This document shows, in pieces, positions 1 through 11,796 of a DNA stretch of 64,000 nt (position 1 is the stretch's first letter; each line of letters starts with the position of its first letter). The DNA lies in NCBI GenBank assembly GCA_016617855.1, contig JAECUM010003709.1:62001-126000 (forward strand), read 5' to 3'. A program made the position numbers and the translations under genes. The DNA is from Megalonaias nervosa. Its lineage: Eukaryota > Mollusca > Bivalvia > Unionida > Unionidae. The notes under the pieces were generated by a model. It was not told the DNA's origin and searched no databases. It was given only the letters and a program-made list of their open reading frames with translations.

Positions 1-2104
<2,104 letters not shown>

Positions 2105-2289
2105 TCATTTTCATAATAAAATTGCATCTTCAAAGTCTAAAGAAAAGTTTACTTTTAAGCCTGATAAAACACAAGAAGAAATCAAAATGAGCTTAATCAC
2201 CAATGAGGCCCCAATTTAAACATGTCATAACTTAAAGACAAGACCATTTCTTATTTTTTACTATGGAGTGTTAAAACCATTTCTGATAA

Positions 2290-2942
2290 TCCTTAGTGAA
2301 AGATTTTTAAATTAGTCACCGTGGCAGTCATGTTGGATGTAAAATCAGCACCATTTTCAATTAGGACAAACTACACACCATTAAAAGATTTGATGAAATC
2401 TCCATGAGAATGAGTGACAACATTTTCAAGATGTTTATACAGACAGCCACATTTGAGGTCAGACTGATACCATTTTCATTGAGAACTAACTAGATATTAT
2501 TAATCTTCTGGCTAAAATCACATTTCTATCTGGCCTTCCATTTAGGAGTAGCAATATCAAGATCTTCAAGCTGGCTGCCATGGTGGCCATACTGGATGTC
2601 AGACTAGCAGTTTCGATTTAGTAGGAACCGGACATCATAAGAAGTCCAATTGTGAAAACCTAATACTTATGACTTTCCATTTCAATGGAGTAGCAACAAG
2701 ATTTTCAAAAATGGCTGCTGTATTGGCCATATTGAATATCAGATTGCACATTTTTCATTTACGACCAATCAGACACCACACATATTCTGGTAAAAACCAC
2801 CATACGTATTCTCGTAAAAACTCCATGCAAAAGTGACTTTCCAATGAGAAGGACTAGTGACCAGATTTTCAAGATGTCAGATCAGCATCATGTTATTTCA
2901 AAGAAGCCAATTATTTCTGGTAAAATATTTTTCTTAAAATAA
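2290..2942. repeat. Satellite B block, left of the DIRS element
   Basis: About five diverged units of ~140 bp with the pattern 'aagattttcaagatggct', 'gccatattggatgtcagatt', 'accattttcatt', 'gaaaaccccatg' and 'gaccttccattcag'. The same family resumes at 7836, so the array was split by the DIRS insertion. Confidence 0.75.
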
Positions 2943-3479
2943 CTTGTCCAATCATAATACCTTAGGAGAGCTACTACTTAACAAATCTAGCCCTCCCAGA
3001 TAACACTTCAGCTAAAAGATGCTTAAAGTTATCTGCCCACCTAGGTGGATGTTGGGAAGAGTGATCTCTCATGGTATAGGGATTGGAAACAACTCCTGTG
3101 AATATCTCAGTTACTACTGGAATATAAGGCATGCTCTCTATGTGGATGTAACTGCAGGGAGGCTGTATGTGTGTTATGATTGGGTAAGTATTCTTGAAGA
3201 AACATTTACTAGAAAAAAAAATTTTTTTTCTTTAAATACGTTACCCAATCACAATACCTCAGGAGCACAGGTAAGGGGTGGAAGGAGATACATCCCCTTA
3301 CCCCAGAGACACCATCTCAGGTCCTCCTAAAGTTTGTGAGACAGCTTCTAGATAACCCACTGGAAATGACCCCCCCACCACCACCCAACCATGCAAATCT
3401 AACAGAAACCTTGAAGCTGCATTTTAAGAAGCTGTCACGCGACCTGGAAAGGTGACCTGCTGTGCTATAGATACAGGTC

Positions 3480-4590
3480 CTACCAGATCGAATTGAACCT
3501 TTTGGGATGACAGATCTCAGAGATAAAAGCTAAACAATGTGAATTCCGATCTCCATCCCATGCCTGAACAATGTGAGCTAGGAAACAGTTCCGATCAAAT
3601 GCTACGCTGGTGGCAACTGCTCGAACCTCATGAGCTGAAATGTGTAACAAGCTCATCTGAGCTGGGTTTATTTCTTGACATGCCAAGTGAATAACCCACT
3701 TTATCAAGAACGACATAGTTTGTGCTGACAGATCCTCCTGTTCTTTTTTGAGAGGTTCAAATAGGCATGATCTCCCTTGAGGCAACAGCTCTGTCCTGGT
3801 AGGATACCACTTCAAAACCCAAACTGGGACCTGCAGGTGTCCTTGAGCTGAGGTGTCCAGAATAGACAGTGGTTTCATAACAAAAGTCTGGTTACCCCTG
3901 GATAGAAGCTTGTTCTTGGCAATGAAAGTGGGTGCCATCAGAAGTGAAACTGACCCGTCTTGTCTGAATTACATGAAATCTGAGTCTGCTGATAGGGCAT
4001 GTACTTTGCTGATTCTGCCCACCACCGCTAACGCAATGAGGAAGCAGGTTTTATATGAAAGGTGAGCCAGAGATGTCCTTGAAAGTGGTTCAAATGGTGT
4101 CTTGTTCAACCAGGTCAATACCCAAGTCAAGTTCCACCTAGGTACAGAGCCAACAGTTTTGACCATGTATAATCAAAGTTGGAGAGAAGCCCAGATGAGT
4201 CTTTGTTTTGTCCAAAATCCTCTCTTCCATGATTGAAGTTGTCAGTGATCATGGAGTGGTAATCTTTAATCATGCTCAGTGCTAACATTCTCTCTTTGGC
4301 CAGAGGAGGAAATTAGATGCCTGGAGAGGTGTGTTCTTCAGTACACCACTGTGTGAAAATTTGCCATTTGCCTTCATATGCTTTCAGAGTAGAGGGCTTT
4401 CTTGCTTGAAAGATTCTCTCCATGACTGGCATTGAAAACTGTTTATTCCCGAGGACCAGTTTAATATGATCCAGATGGGAAGGTTCAGTAGCTCTAGGTA
4501 GGGATGAAACAACTGCCATTATGGTTGTTTGAGTAGCTGTGGGAAAATTCCAATTTCCAGGTAGTCTCCATAGCAAGATTGATGAGATAA
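3480..4590 (-). pseudogene. DIRS tyrosine recombinase, broken
   Basis: Several frames on the minus strand together give a recombinase. The N-terminal arm includes ARKPSTLKAYEGKWQIFTQW (about 4430-4365), the middle includes LSYKTCFLIALAVVGRISKV (about 4060-4000), and the C-terminal part has the catalytic box AHEVRAVATSVAFDRNC (about 3640-3590). H-x-x-R is visible. The place where the nucleophilic tyrosine usually lies reads FISEIC, with no Tyr. Frame changes near 3960-4170 and 4313 break it. It would have joined circular cDNA to the host site. Confidence 0.8.
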
Positions 4591-4784
4591 CACTTTGATT
4601 CTCTTGTTATCTGTTTCACCTTTGGAATCAGAGGTGCTAGAGTGTAGGCGTACACATTCAGGCCATTCCAATCTATCGATAGAGTGTCCACTGCCTGTGC
4701 TTTTGGACCCTGGACTGGTGAGACAAAGGTTGGAAGTTTGGTATTCCAACTTGTCACAAACAGTTCCACCAACAGTCGGTCCCG

Positions 4785-5419
4785 TCAAGCACATATCTGA
4801 GTGAAAACCAAGTGGTGGAGAAACCATTCCATCGGTATTAGTTGATTGTTCTGGGACACAGAATCTGCTAGTATATTTAGTCGTCCTGGAATATGACAAA
4901 CTTGGACATGGATTTGTAGTTGACAACACCACTTTAGAAAGTCCCACTCCTGGATGCAAAGGTCTGGGGAGTTGATTCCACCTTGCCATTCGAAATCATT
5001 CACCACCATAGAGTTGTCAGACAGAATGAGACTCTCTTTAAATGTAAATATTCTTGCCACAAGTGAAAAGCTTTCAAAATGGACTTCATCTCTTGAATAT
5101 TGAAATGCAGATGCCTTTCCTGGGAAGAGTGCACTCTGCTGACTTCTCTAAAGAATGGTAGTAGGTGTGCTCTCCAGTCTTTCATACTTGCATCCGTACA
5201 TACTGTCATCTCCGACAGTTGTACTTGAGCCAAGAGGTTGGCCCAATTCTGCGAATGGTACCTCATCTGTGTGCTGATGGTGAGGGGTTGGTCTAGTGGG
5301 TAAACTTTTACCCTCCAATGGGACAAAATAATCATTTGCAATTGGTGCATATAAAGGTGACCCTGGACAATGATTTTTGCTGTAATATTGAGCAAGTCTA
5401 GTAGGTGAAGGATTTCCAA
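4785..5419 (-). pseudogene. DIRS RNase H domain, broken
   Basis: Minus strand in two frames. CTDASMKDWRAHLLPFFREV carries the first catalytic Asp, LHFNIQEMKSILKAF the Glu, ILSDNSMVVNDF the second Asp, and HIPGRLNILADSVSQNNQLI the last Asp. All four carboxylates of the D-E-D-D set are present, but a frameshift falls near 5010-5060. It follows the RT remnants and precedes the recombinase, the usual order in DIRS/Ngaro elements. Confidence 0.8.
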
Positions 5420-5835
5420 GCAGATCGAGTTTTCCTCAAAGGTAAAGAAGCTACCAGGGTTAAGATTTTCAACAGCCGTTCCTGAGGGGGATGTACTATG
5501 TTTGCCCTAGTACTGAACTCCACATCTAGGTGAATAAATTGTTGAAATTGTACCAAGTAGGATTTGTCCTTGGCAAAGAATCCCAGACTGGTAGTAGTAA
5601 CAAGGGTTATCATGTTGTGTTCTAAAATATAACTCACCTGATGTGTCATTTATTTCTTGCTGCAAGGTGGTGACTTTGAATAGGTCCGATGGGACGTTTG
5701 TCGCTGTAAGAACCCTGGACAGTGGAGGAGTGTTAGAAGCAATGCAAAGTCCCTTGGAAACCACTTGTCAGGTTAAGTGATTGTCTTCATAAATCCTGTC
5801 CCATTCGGCAGCAAAGAATTGAAGCCTTCTTCCTA
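5400..5835 (-). pseudogene. DIRS reverse transcriptase, catalytic core deleted
   Basis: The RT N-terminus is recognisable (VGRRLQFFAAEWDRIYEDN, about 5835-5775; then LTATNVPSDLFKVTTLQQEI). The frame then jumps at about 5640 directly to the RT C-terminal part (HLDVEFSTRANIVHPPQERL, about 5545-5485). The palm region with the Y-x-D-D motif, which should lie between, is absent, so an internal deletion has removed the polymerase active site. Confidence 0.7.
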
Positions 5836-5882
5836 CTGGGATCTGTGGGAAGGGCTGAGTGAAGAAATCATTTTTTGAGAGG

Positions 5883-6861
5883 TCAAGGCTGTTGTATGGA
5901 GAAACTCGGGAGCAAATGATAGGTCCCTCTTTGTTTTATCCATTCTGGTTTGCAGGAACTGGCTTTTGATGGGTGAAGCTTTGATAGGGTAACTTTCTGA
6001 GGTTTGTATCCTATGTGTTGCCCTTGTATTTTTTTATTGATTTCCCGGAATGTCTCTGTATTGATGATGCGGTTGTGTGGGTGAGAAACTGGTCTCATTG
6101 ATGGCCTGTTTGCATACTGCTTCAATCTGGCCATAAAACAGGTAAAAGGATAAAGGCCGTAACTATAGTTTGATCTTATGGTAATACTTAAGGAAAGCGG
6201 AGGAAGAGATCAGTGAGTCTCATTCTGTCAATTGTAAATGTGTCTCTGCGCTTATGGCACTAGCCAAGGTGTGATGAGAAACTCCGTTCGATACTCCGGC
6301 CACTCCTGAGACTGACTCCCATGCATGCCCTGAGGTATTCAGAGTGGGAGAGGATAAGCTAGGTTCTGCCTGTTGGAAGACAGCCATAGAGACAAAGTCC
6401 AGCATACATCCCACAGCTACATTATTGCAAACTGCTAAGTGTCATTAAAGGCCATCCATTCTGGTGAATGAGCATATAATGGTTGTGGTCTTGGCCTGTC
6501 ATGATCACTTTTATATGGCCTATGACGATCAAAACAGAAACAGGCCATATGTGTGTGGAGGATGTCATCCAACTCATTACTTTGGGATGGGATGGGTTAA
6601 GGAATGTCTGATCCACATAACCAGTCGTGCATCAGCTGAGCTAGAGGAAACTTTCTGGACTGTTTGTTTAGCTCTTTCCTTCACTGTTCTGAAATTGATA
6701 CAGAGTCGAATCCTTAGGTGGTAAGGCCGACAGGAGTTGCAATAATGAAGATCCCTGTGGTGGTGACTTGGGTGCTGTCTCTGATCGTGCAGATTTCTGG
6801 TACTCCTGGCCGAAGAGTCATTTGTTGACTTATCTTCCCTGTCCACCAGAAATTCTCGCAC
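5883..6861 (-). pseudogene. Presumed gag/ORF1 region of the DIRS element
   Basis: Short overlapping minus-strand frames (6577-6861, 6220-6414, 5883-6134) lie between the right terminal repeat and the RT start, where gag-like ORF1 sits in DIRS elements. Ser/His-rich text such as SARSTRNLHDQRQHPSHHHR suggests a nucleic-acid-binding basic protein. No family match can be named. 6870-7630 has no supportable ORF and is probably the leader. Confidence 0.4.
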
Positions 6862-7835
6862 TTAAGACAGGTCAGTGTGCAGACTTATGACGTCTTTGTT
6901 GCTGTGCATTTCTGTGTTTTGTCCATAGTCTAGTCTGTAGGACAAATAGAGTATATGTACAAACCTTTGTAACCCTGCACCGTCTATTTTAACACAATGT
7001 CGATGCAGAGCTATACCTTAAAATGTTTACCTGGAAACTGATAACAGATGATACAATCTAACAATGAAGCATACAGGTATAATATAATGACAATACAACC
7101 TGAAAGGAGGTAGAAATTATAAGCCTATGGGTCTGTACCTGTATTTCTTTTGAACACAGGGTGGATGCAGAACCATACCATATGTTTTACCAGGAAAACA
7201 GTGATAGCAGATGATCTTAATTACAATACTACCTGTAGGAAGGATCAAAGAGGCCTGTGCAGGCAAAATCATTGAAGCATGGTGCCCAGGTATAGAAAAG
7301 TCACCTGTATTGACCCAGTAATAACGGAATTATACATATATAAAGAGTTTCCTAAGGGCATAGGGAGCTGCATGCATATTAAAAATATGTGTAGGCTGAA
7401 CTTATTGTGAAGTCGCATGGGTTACCCATGCAAGTGACTAAGTGCTATTAAATGTGAGAAGGCAACAAAGTGATAGCAAAATTGTAAAGACAGAACTATG
7501 TCAGCATTAGGAAGTGAGAAAAGTTGGAAATATTGATGAAGTATACTTTCTTCATAAGTGAAAGGACTCCTCCAACTTGCAATGGTATGCTTCCAAAATT
7601 GAATCTGGCTTTCACGAGGTGCTTCTAGGCATTAGTGGAAGTAGTAACAGAGATATTCACAGGATTTGCCACCAATCCCTATACCAAGGGGAGAACGCTG
7701 CCAGACAGTCACCTAGGTGGGTCGATGACTTTTAGCTTCTTTTAGCTAAAAGTGCTATCTGGGAGGGCTGGGTTTGTATGGCAGGACAAGTCCTCATAAG
7801 GTATTATGATTGGGTAAAGTATTTCATGAAGAAAA

Positions 7836-8060
7836 CCTCATGCTGATATGACCATCCATACAGGACTAGTAGCAATAACAAGATTTTCATGATGGTCAGT
7901 GTGGTTGCATACTGCATGTCTGAGCATGATCATTTTCATATATGACCATCATCATAGTGACAACAAACTTAGGTAATGGACAGACATGCATCAGATGACA
8001 GACAGCAGGCCATCCCTAGCTACCCGGATCTATTTATGACCAATTACCCCCAAAATGGTG
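7836..8060. repeat. Satellite B block, right of the DIRS element
   Basis: Continues the array cut by the DIRS element (gaccatccatacagga, aagattttcatgatggtca) and ends in a module with cagatgacagacagcaggcc. A similar end module (gatggactgcaggccatcc) closes the block at about 27720. 8060-8450 is AT-rich with a short satellite-A-like scrap near 8270-8340 and nothing else I can name. Confidence 0.6.
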
Positions 8061-8452
8061 TAAATTTTGCATTACATACATGTAGTTTTAATTTTACCAA
8101 TGCAAAATTTCAATAAAACAGGTCATAATGTTACGTATAGAACTACAAGCAGTCTGAATATCTATTATATAAAGCAGCCATGCTACACTGAAAATAATGC
8201 ATTGAGAATATGCATTTTGGCACACAAACACTCTTGATGTGAAATCTGATACTATTAAGCCAACAAATTTCTGATAATTAAAACTGAAATATTTTCCTCT
8301 TTTTCAACAAATGCCACCATACTGAATGGCAGGCTGGCATACTTTCTTCCATAATGATTTTAACAGTTTTGATCCTAATAATACAAAGTGACAAAAGTTA
8401 AAAACTGCAAATGTTGAAAAATGCATGAAACTTGACAGGCAACATGATGTAT

Positions 8453-9319
8453 GCAATATTGTATACAATGAATACTATATGAACCACATATGTAACATAG
8501 TGGGAACATACTATAATAAACACACATGGTGTTCCCCCATATAGTTATGCAGTATTGTGTACAATAAGTACTATATTAACCATATTCATGATATAGTGGG
8601 AACATACTATAATAAACATACATGGTGTCCCCCCCCCCATGCAGTATTGTATATAGTGAGTACTATATGAACCACATTCCTCATATAATGGAAACATACT
8701 ATAATAAACACACATGGCATTCCCCCATATATACAGCATTGTGTACATGAATAATATGAACCACACAAATTATATTGAGGGGATGGTCTATAATAAGCAC
8801 ATGGTGTTTCCCAATATATGCGGTAGTGTGGATTGAGTATTATGTGAACTACATATATATAGGGGACATACCATAATAAAGACTCACACAATATTCCCCT
8901 TTATATACAGTACAGTGTACAGTGAGTACTATGTTAACCACATATATGGAGGCTACATATTATAATAGTATAACCATGTACATGATATGACCATATACAT
9001 GATATGCTGGGGACATGCTATAAACACATGTGGTGTTCTCACTTATATGCAGTATGGTGTACAATGAGTACTATATGAACCAGACCTTACATGGAGCTTG
9101 CATAAACATGCATGTTCCTTGATATATGCAGTATTGTACAAAATGTGTCCTACATGAACCACACACATTATATGGAGGTTTACATACTGTAGTGAACACA
9201 TGTGGTGTTTCCCAATACACGCAGCATGGTGTACAATGAGTACTATATGAACCACACATATTATATGGAGGTTATATACTATAATAAACACATGTGGTGT
9301 TTCCCAATATATGCAGTAT
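8453..9319. repeat. Tandem array of ~85-95-bp units
   Basis: Roughly ten diverged units containing gcagtattgtgtacaatgag, tactatatgaaccacat and aaacacatggtgttcccc, with unit starts near 8453, 8546, 8640, 8732, 8821, 8907, 8985, 9051, 9127 and 9219. The minus-strand frames through here are repeat-encoded and not genes. The array stops abruptly at 9319 and a matching unit reappears at 11797-11855. Confidence 0.85.
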
Positions 9320-9495
9320 GAGCAGCAGGCAGGGTGAACAGACCTTTTGGATTCCACATATATTTGCCTGGATCGTAAAGATTATTTAATTCTTACATAA
9401 ATGATCAGGAGATTTATTGTGAGCAAATAATGTTCTTACACCTTCATGTGAACGTACTTCTAATCCAATTGTAGGGTTCACCCTGCCTGCTGCTC
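9320..9495. repeat. Inverted repeat, 20-bp perfect arms, at the left edge of the virus-like insert
   Basis: Arms gagcagcaggcagggtgaac (9320-9339) and its exact complement (9476-9495), with weaker pairing continuing inward (TGGATT on both sides). The loop is about 136 nt. It starts exactly where the tandem array ends. It could be a terminal hairpin of the insert or an independent ~176-bp foldback element. No copy is seen at the right edge. Confidence 0.7.
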
Positions 9496-9575
9496 CCCCT
9501 CATTGTTAAATGCATTATGAATCAGATACAAGGTTCTCTCTTCCTTATAATAATTTAAAAAATAACTATATTATA

Positions 9576-10055
9576 ATGAACAATTGTAGGTGGTTGTTAA
9601 AAACTTCTACAGTCTGTAATAAACGATGTCGTGGAGAATACTGCGCTGCTCATAATCAACTTGCAAAGAAATCCTCAGGATTACAAATTTGTATCGGATG
9701 TGGATTAGCATCTTCTGCTGTTATATGTACAAAGTGCGGCGGTAACAAATATAGTTCATTGATTTACTATTATCGAAATCGAATTCCACTGTGGGGGTTT
9801 ATTAGAGATAATCCTCCAACTGCACGTGAATTTCTACATAACCACATTAAAATACTCCCTGCTGTGATTGATCTCGAAGAAGATCAAAAAATAATAAATG
9901 AGCGAGAACAACGAGAAAAGCAGAAAAAAGAAGAAGACAGGGCGATCGAGGAAGCAAAGCGAATAAAGAATATCTGTATAAAATTAAGATGCACCCCTGA
10001 AGAGTATATGGCGAAACAAAAAAAACGTTTGATGGATGGTTATTTCTATCTCTGA
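9576..10055 (+). CDS. Small zinc-cluster protein with charged helical tail (intact ORF)
   Basis: Intact 159-codon ORF. I prefer the ATG at 9576 because MNNCRWLL aligns with the paralogue's INKCLWLF; an in-frame ATG at 9510 would add 22 residues. The first half has a C-x8-C-x3-C-x4-C-x2-H pattern (CRWLLKTSTVCNKRCRGEYC then AAH), followed by C-x2-C (CIGC) and C-x2-C-GG (CTKCGGNKY). Probably one or two zinc sites. Then NPPTAREFLHNH, shared with the paralogue. The second half is a Lys/Glu-rich, probably coiled helix (EREQREKQKKEEDRAIEEAK) absent from the paralogue. I do not recognise the family. Zinc clusters of this spacing suggest DNA, RNA or protein binding. Confidence 0.65.
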   Translation: MNNCRWLLKTSTVCNKRCRGEYCAAHNQLAKKSSGLQICIGCGLASSAVICTKCGGNKYSSLIYYYRNRIPLWGFIRDNPPTAREFLHNHIKILPAVIDLEEDQKIINEREQREKQKKEEDRAIEEAKRIKNICIKLRCTPEEYMAKQKKRLMDGYFYL

Positions 10056-10084
10056 ATGAGGTGGTTTTAGATATTTATTTTTTC

Positions 10085-10305
10085 AGCAGATCAAGGATAG
10101 AATGATTATTTCGTCATTCTGATATGTATGTTTGCCATGGACAGATTAAGACATTTTCCATATATATATATATAAAATTGCTTAATCCGTCCATGGTGAT
10201 ATGTATATTGCCGCGGCCGGATTAAGACATTTTCCATATATATATATATATATAAAATTGCTTAATCCGTCCATGGTGATACAGTAGTTATTTCGTCATT
10301 CTGAT
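10085..10305. terminator. Two tandem hairpins between convergent genes
   Basis: Hairpin 1 (10135-10196) pairs ccatggacagattaag with cttaatccgtccatgg. Hairpin 2 (10211-10276) pairs ccgcggccggattaag with the same right arm. Both have (TA)n loops and are copies of a ~76-bp unit. The motif ttatttcgtcattctgat flanks them on both sides (10095-10112 and 10287-10304). They fill the gap between the stop codons of two converging ORFs, as a bidirectional 3'-end or polyadenylation signal would. Palindromic 3' ends of this kind are known in some large DNA viruses. Function is inferred. Confidence 0.5.
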
Positions 10306-10308
10306 GCC

Positions 10309-10620
10309 TCATATTTTTCTGTGGTCCAACAGAAACTCCTCAGCAGTTGGAGGTTTTTCTTTATGAGCTACATACTTCAAATTCCTCTTATTGTAATAAT
10401 TCAACATATTCCTGTAATTATTTCCACCACACTTTGTACAAATGTCCATTTTGCCCCATAATCCATTACCACATAACAGACAGGGTTTTATTCCTCCTGA
10501 TCCTTTCTTAAGCACATAATTGTGATAGCCGCAATATTCTCCATGGCATCGTTTGTCGCATCGTCTGGTGGTCCCTTGAAATAACCACAGGCATTTATTG
10601 ATACCAGTTTGAAATGGCAT
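10309..10620 (-). CDS. Small zinc-cluster protein, paralogue of 9576-10055 (intact ORF)
   Basis: Intact 103-codon ORF from MPFQTGINKCLWLF. It keeps the same metal-ligand layout: C-x8-C-x3-C-x4-C-x2-H (CLWLFQGTTRRCDKRCHGEYC then GYH), C-x2-C (CLLC) and C-x2-C-GG (CTKCGGNNY). It then has EKPPTAEEFLLDH, parallel to the sister gene. By eye roughly 40-45% of aligned residues agree. It ends right after this region, without the charged tail of its sister. It diverges from the primase-like ORF across only 65 bp of AT-rich DNA (10621-10685), a likely shared promoter. Function unknown. Confidence 0.65.
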   Translation of the reverse strand: MPFQTGINKCLWLFQGTTRRCDKRCHGEYCGYHNYVLKKGSGGIKPCLLCGNGLWGKMDICTKCGGNNYRNMLNYYNKRNLKYVAHKEKPPTAEEFLLDHRKI

Positions 10621-10685
10621 TATATAATTAAGGCAATATTTTTTAATTTAAATATATGTCTGTACGAGACATTATTATATAGACC
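10621..10685. promoter_or_regulatory. Likely divergent promoter
   Basis: 65 bp, strongly AT-rich (tatataattaagg, ttaaatatatg), separating the start codons of the minus-strand zinc gene and the plus-strand primase-like ORF. Inferred from position and composition only. Confidence 0.3.
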
Positions 10686-11757
10686 ATGGAAAAAAATACA
10701 ACCCTACCAACCAGTATATACAATGCTGATATTTTAAATAAAAATAATTATTTATTCGATCAACCAAGCGAGCAGTATAGTGATTATATCGCAAATTTGC
10801 TAGCAGAAACACCACAGAATGAATTACATGATGTTGCTAAATTCGGTTATCTATATTTGCGTGAATACTACTCACTGTTTCTGACTTCATTTAACGATGT
10901 TGTTTGGCATTCGACTAAAGAAGACGCTATTGAAAATCTCATCGTAGGTAATTACAAAAATGAAGCATATGCTCAAGGAATAATTGTTCAGCATTTCAGT
11001 AAATTCTACGTGTTCCTCTCCGATAATGATTTTATCAGATTTGCTAATAATTTTATTGATCAACCTTCTGTAACTGAAATTATGCCAAAATTCCGATTGA
11101 GATATCCAGTATTCGATCTCGATACAAAATTTATTTGTAAAGTGGTTGGATTTCTTAATAACGATCGTATCGATATAAAACCAACAGACGAGCGAATCAA
11201 CGTTGAAGAAGTAATTGATTATTTTGCACAATTATACGATTGTCCACGTAGAAAAATATATGTGTTCGAGACGAACAGTGGTTATCATGTTCTTTGTAAA
11301 TCAACGCCAATCACATTCGATCAACAATGAGAATTAACAGATCGAGTAGCTAATGAGAAAAATCCAGACTGGCATATTGATCGTCAAGCTGGTCTGTATA
11401 GCATTAAGCTAAATAAGACAAAATCGTATAAGCCAGGAAAAAAACGTTGTGTAAACGGCTTATCTCACACGAGGACCATTTTGACGCATCTGAATTACTA
11501 ATATGTCCAATCTTTATTCAGCCTCGTTATGTAGAACATATCGAAGTTGATAATAAAACAACAATAATTGACTGCGATGGAATCTCAGCAGAGAATCTCG
11601 AGCGGATTTCTGCTGCTCTCACCAGTGAAGTTGATCAGCTGATTGGTATTGTCAATCTATCTCAGAATAGAGCTACAATATCAAGAAAACCCGGTCACTT
11701 TTGCAACATCTGCGAGCGTCGGCATGGTTATGATACTATTCGTGATTGCTCTGAGAG
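10686..11757 (+). pseudogene. Archaeo-eukaryotic-primase (AEP)-like protein, broken and 3'-truncated
   Basis: Starts MEKNTTLPTSIYNADILNKN. Motifs in order fit the AEP fold: YPVFDLDT (metal-binding D-x-D, about residue 140), FETNSGYHVL (second motif with its His, about residue 197), DWHIDRQAGLYSIKLNKT after the first stop (third motif, D plus the R/L-Y segment), and a C-x2-C...C cluster near FCNICERRHGYDTIRDC (11700-11747), like the zinc site that follows some viral primase cores. Breaks: an in-frame TGA at 11328-11330, a frame change in the A-run near 11438-11446, and loss of everything after about 11757, where repeat DNA begins. Herpesvirus-like primases, nucleocytoviricot D5-like proteins and primases of smaller elements are all possible; motifs alone do not decide. 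Replication role inferred from the fold. Confidence 0.55.
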
Positions 11758-11796
11758 TACAAAGGTGTATATAAGGTCTGGTTCATATAAGACCCA

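Larger units (their letters stand above)
2943..7818 (-). mobile_element. DIRS-type tyrosine-recombinase retrotransposon, degenerate, with inverted terminal repeats
   Basis: A 4.9-kb element read on the minus strand with, in order, a gag-like region, reverse transcriptase (RT) remnants, RNase H and a tyrosine recombinase. It is bounded by inverted repeats of about 185 bp (2943-3125 and 7634-7818). Matching blocks include ctatctgggagggctggg, gatattcacagga and gtattatgattggg with their complements. Inverted ends plus a recombinase instead of an integrase are the DIRS signature. A further copy of the terminal motif (tatgattgggtaag, 3175-3190, facing ttacccaatcacaatacc, about 3240-3257) resembles the internal complementary region used by DIRS elements. 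Many stops and frameshifts: inactive. No methyltransferase domain was seen between RNase H and recombinase. Confidence 0.8.
9320..11757. mobile_element. Virus-like insert (candidate endogenous viral element)
   Basis: About 2.4 kb unlike its surroundings: intronless ORFs packed tightly, a 65-bp divergent gene spacing, hairpins between convergent genes, and visibly more CpG-containing codons (cga, cgt, tcg) than the flanking AT-rich introns. It sits inside a tandem array (units end at 9319 and resume at about 11797). Content: a zinc-cluster gene (+), its paralogue (-), and a primase-like gene (+) cut off at the right. A primase with small zinc proteins suggests a large dsDNA virus or a virus-derived DNA element. 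The family cannot be named from the sequence alone. Confidence 0.55.

Noticed and set aside
3019..3330. 103-codon plus-strand frame
   Set aside because: It lies on the inverted terminal repeat of the DIRS element and has no recognisable domain.
8545..9357. Overlapping minus-strand frames rich in Cys, Tyr and Val
   Set aside because: They come from the 85-95-bp tandem array; the frame shifts with unit length and no protein repeat is maintained.
10887..11231. 114-codon minus-strand frame in the virus-like insert
   Set aside because: Antisense of the primase-like ORF, which carries the recognisable motifs.
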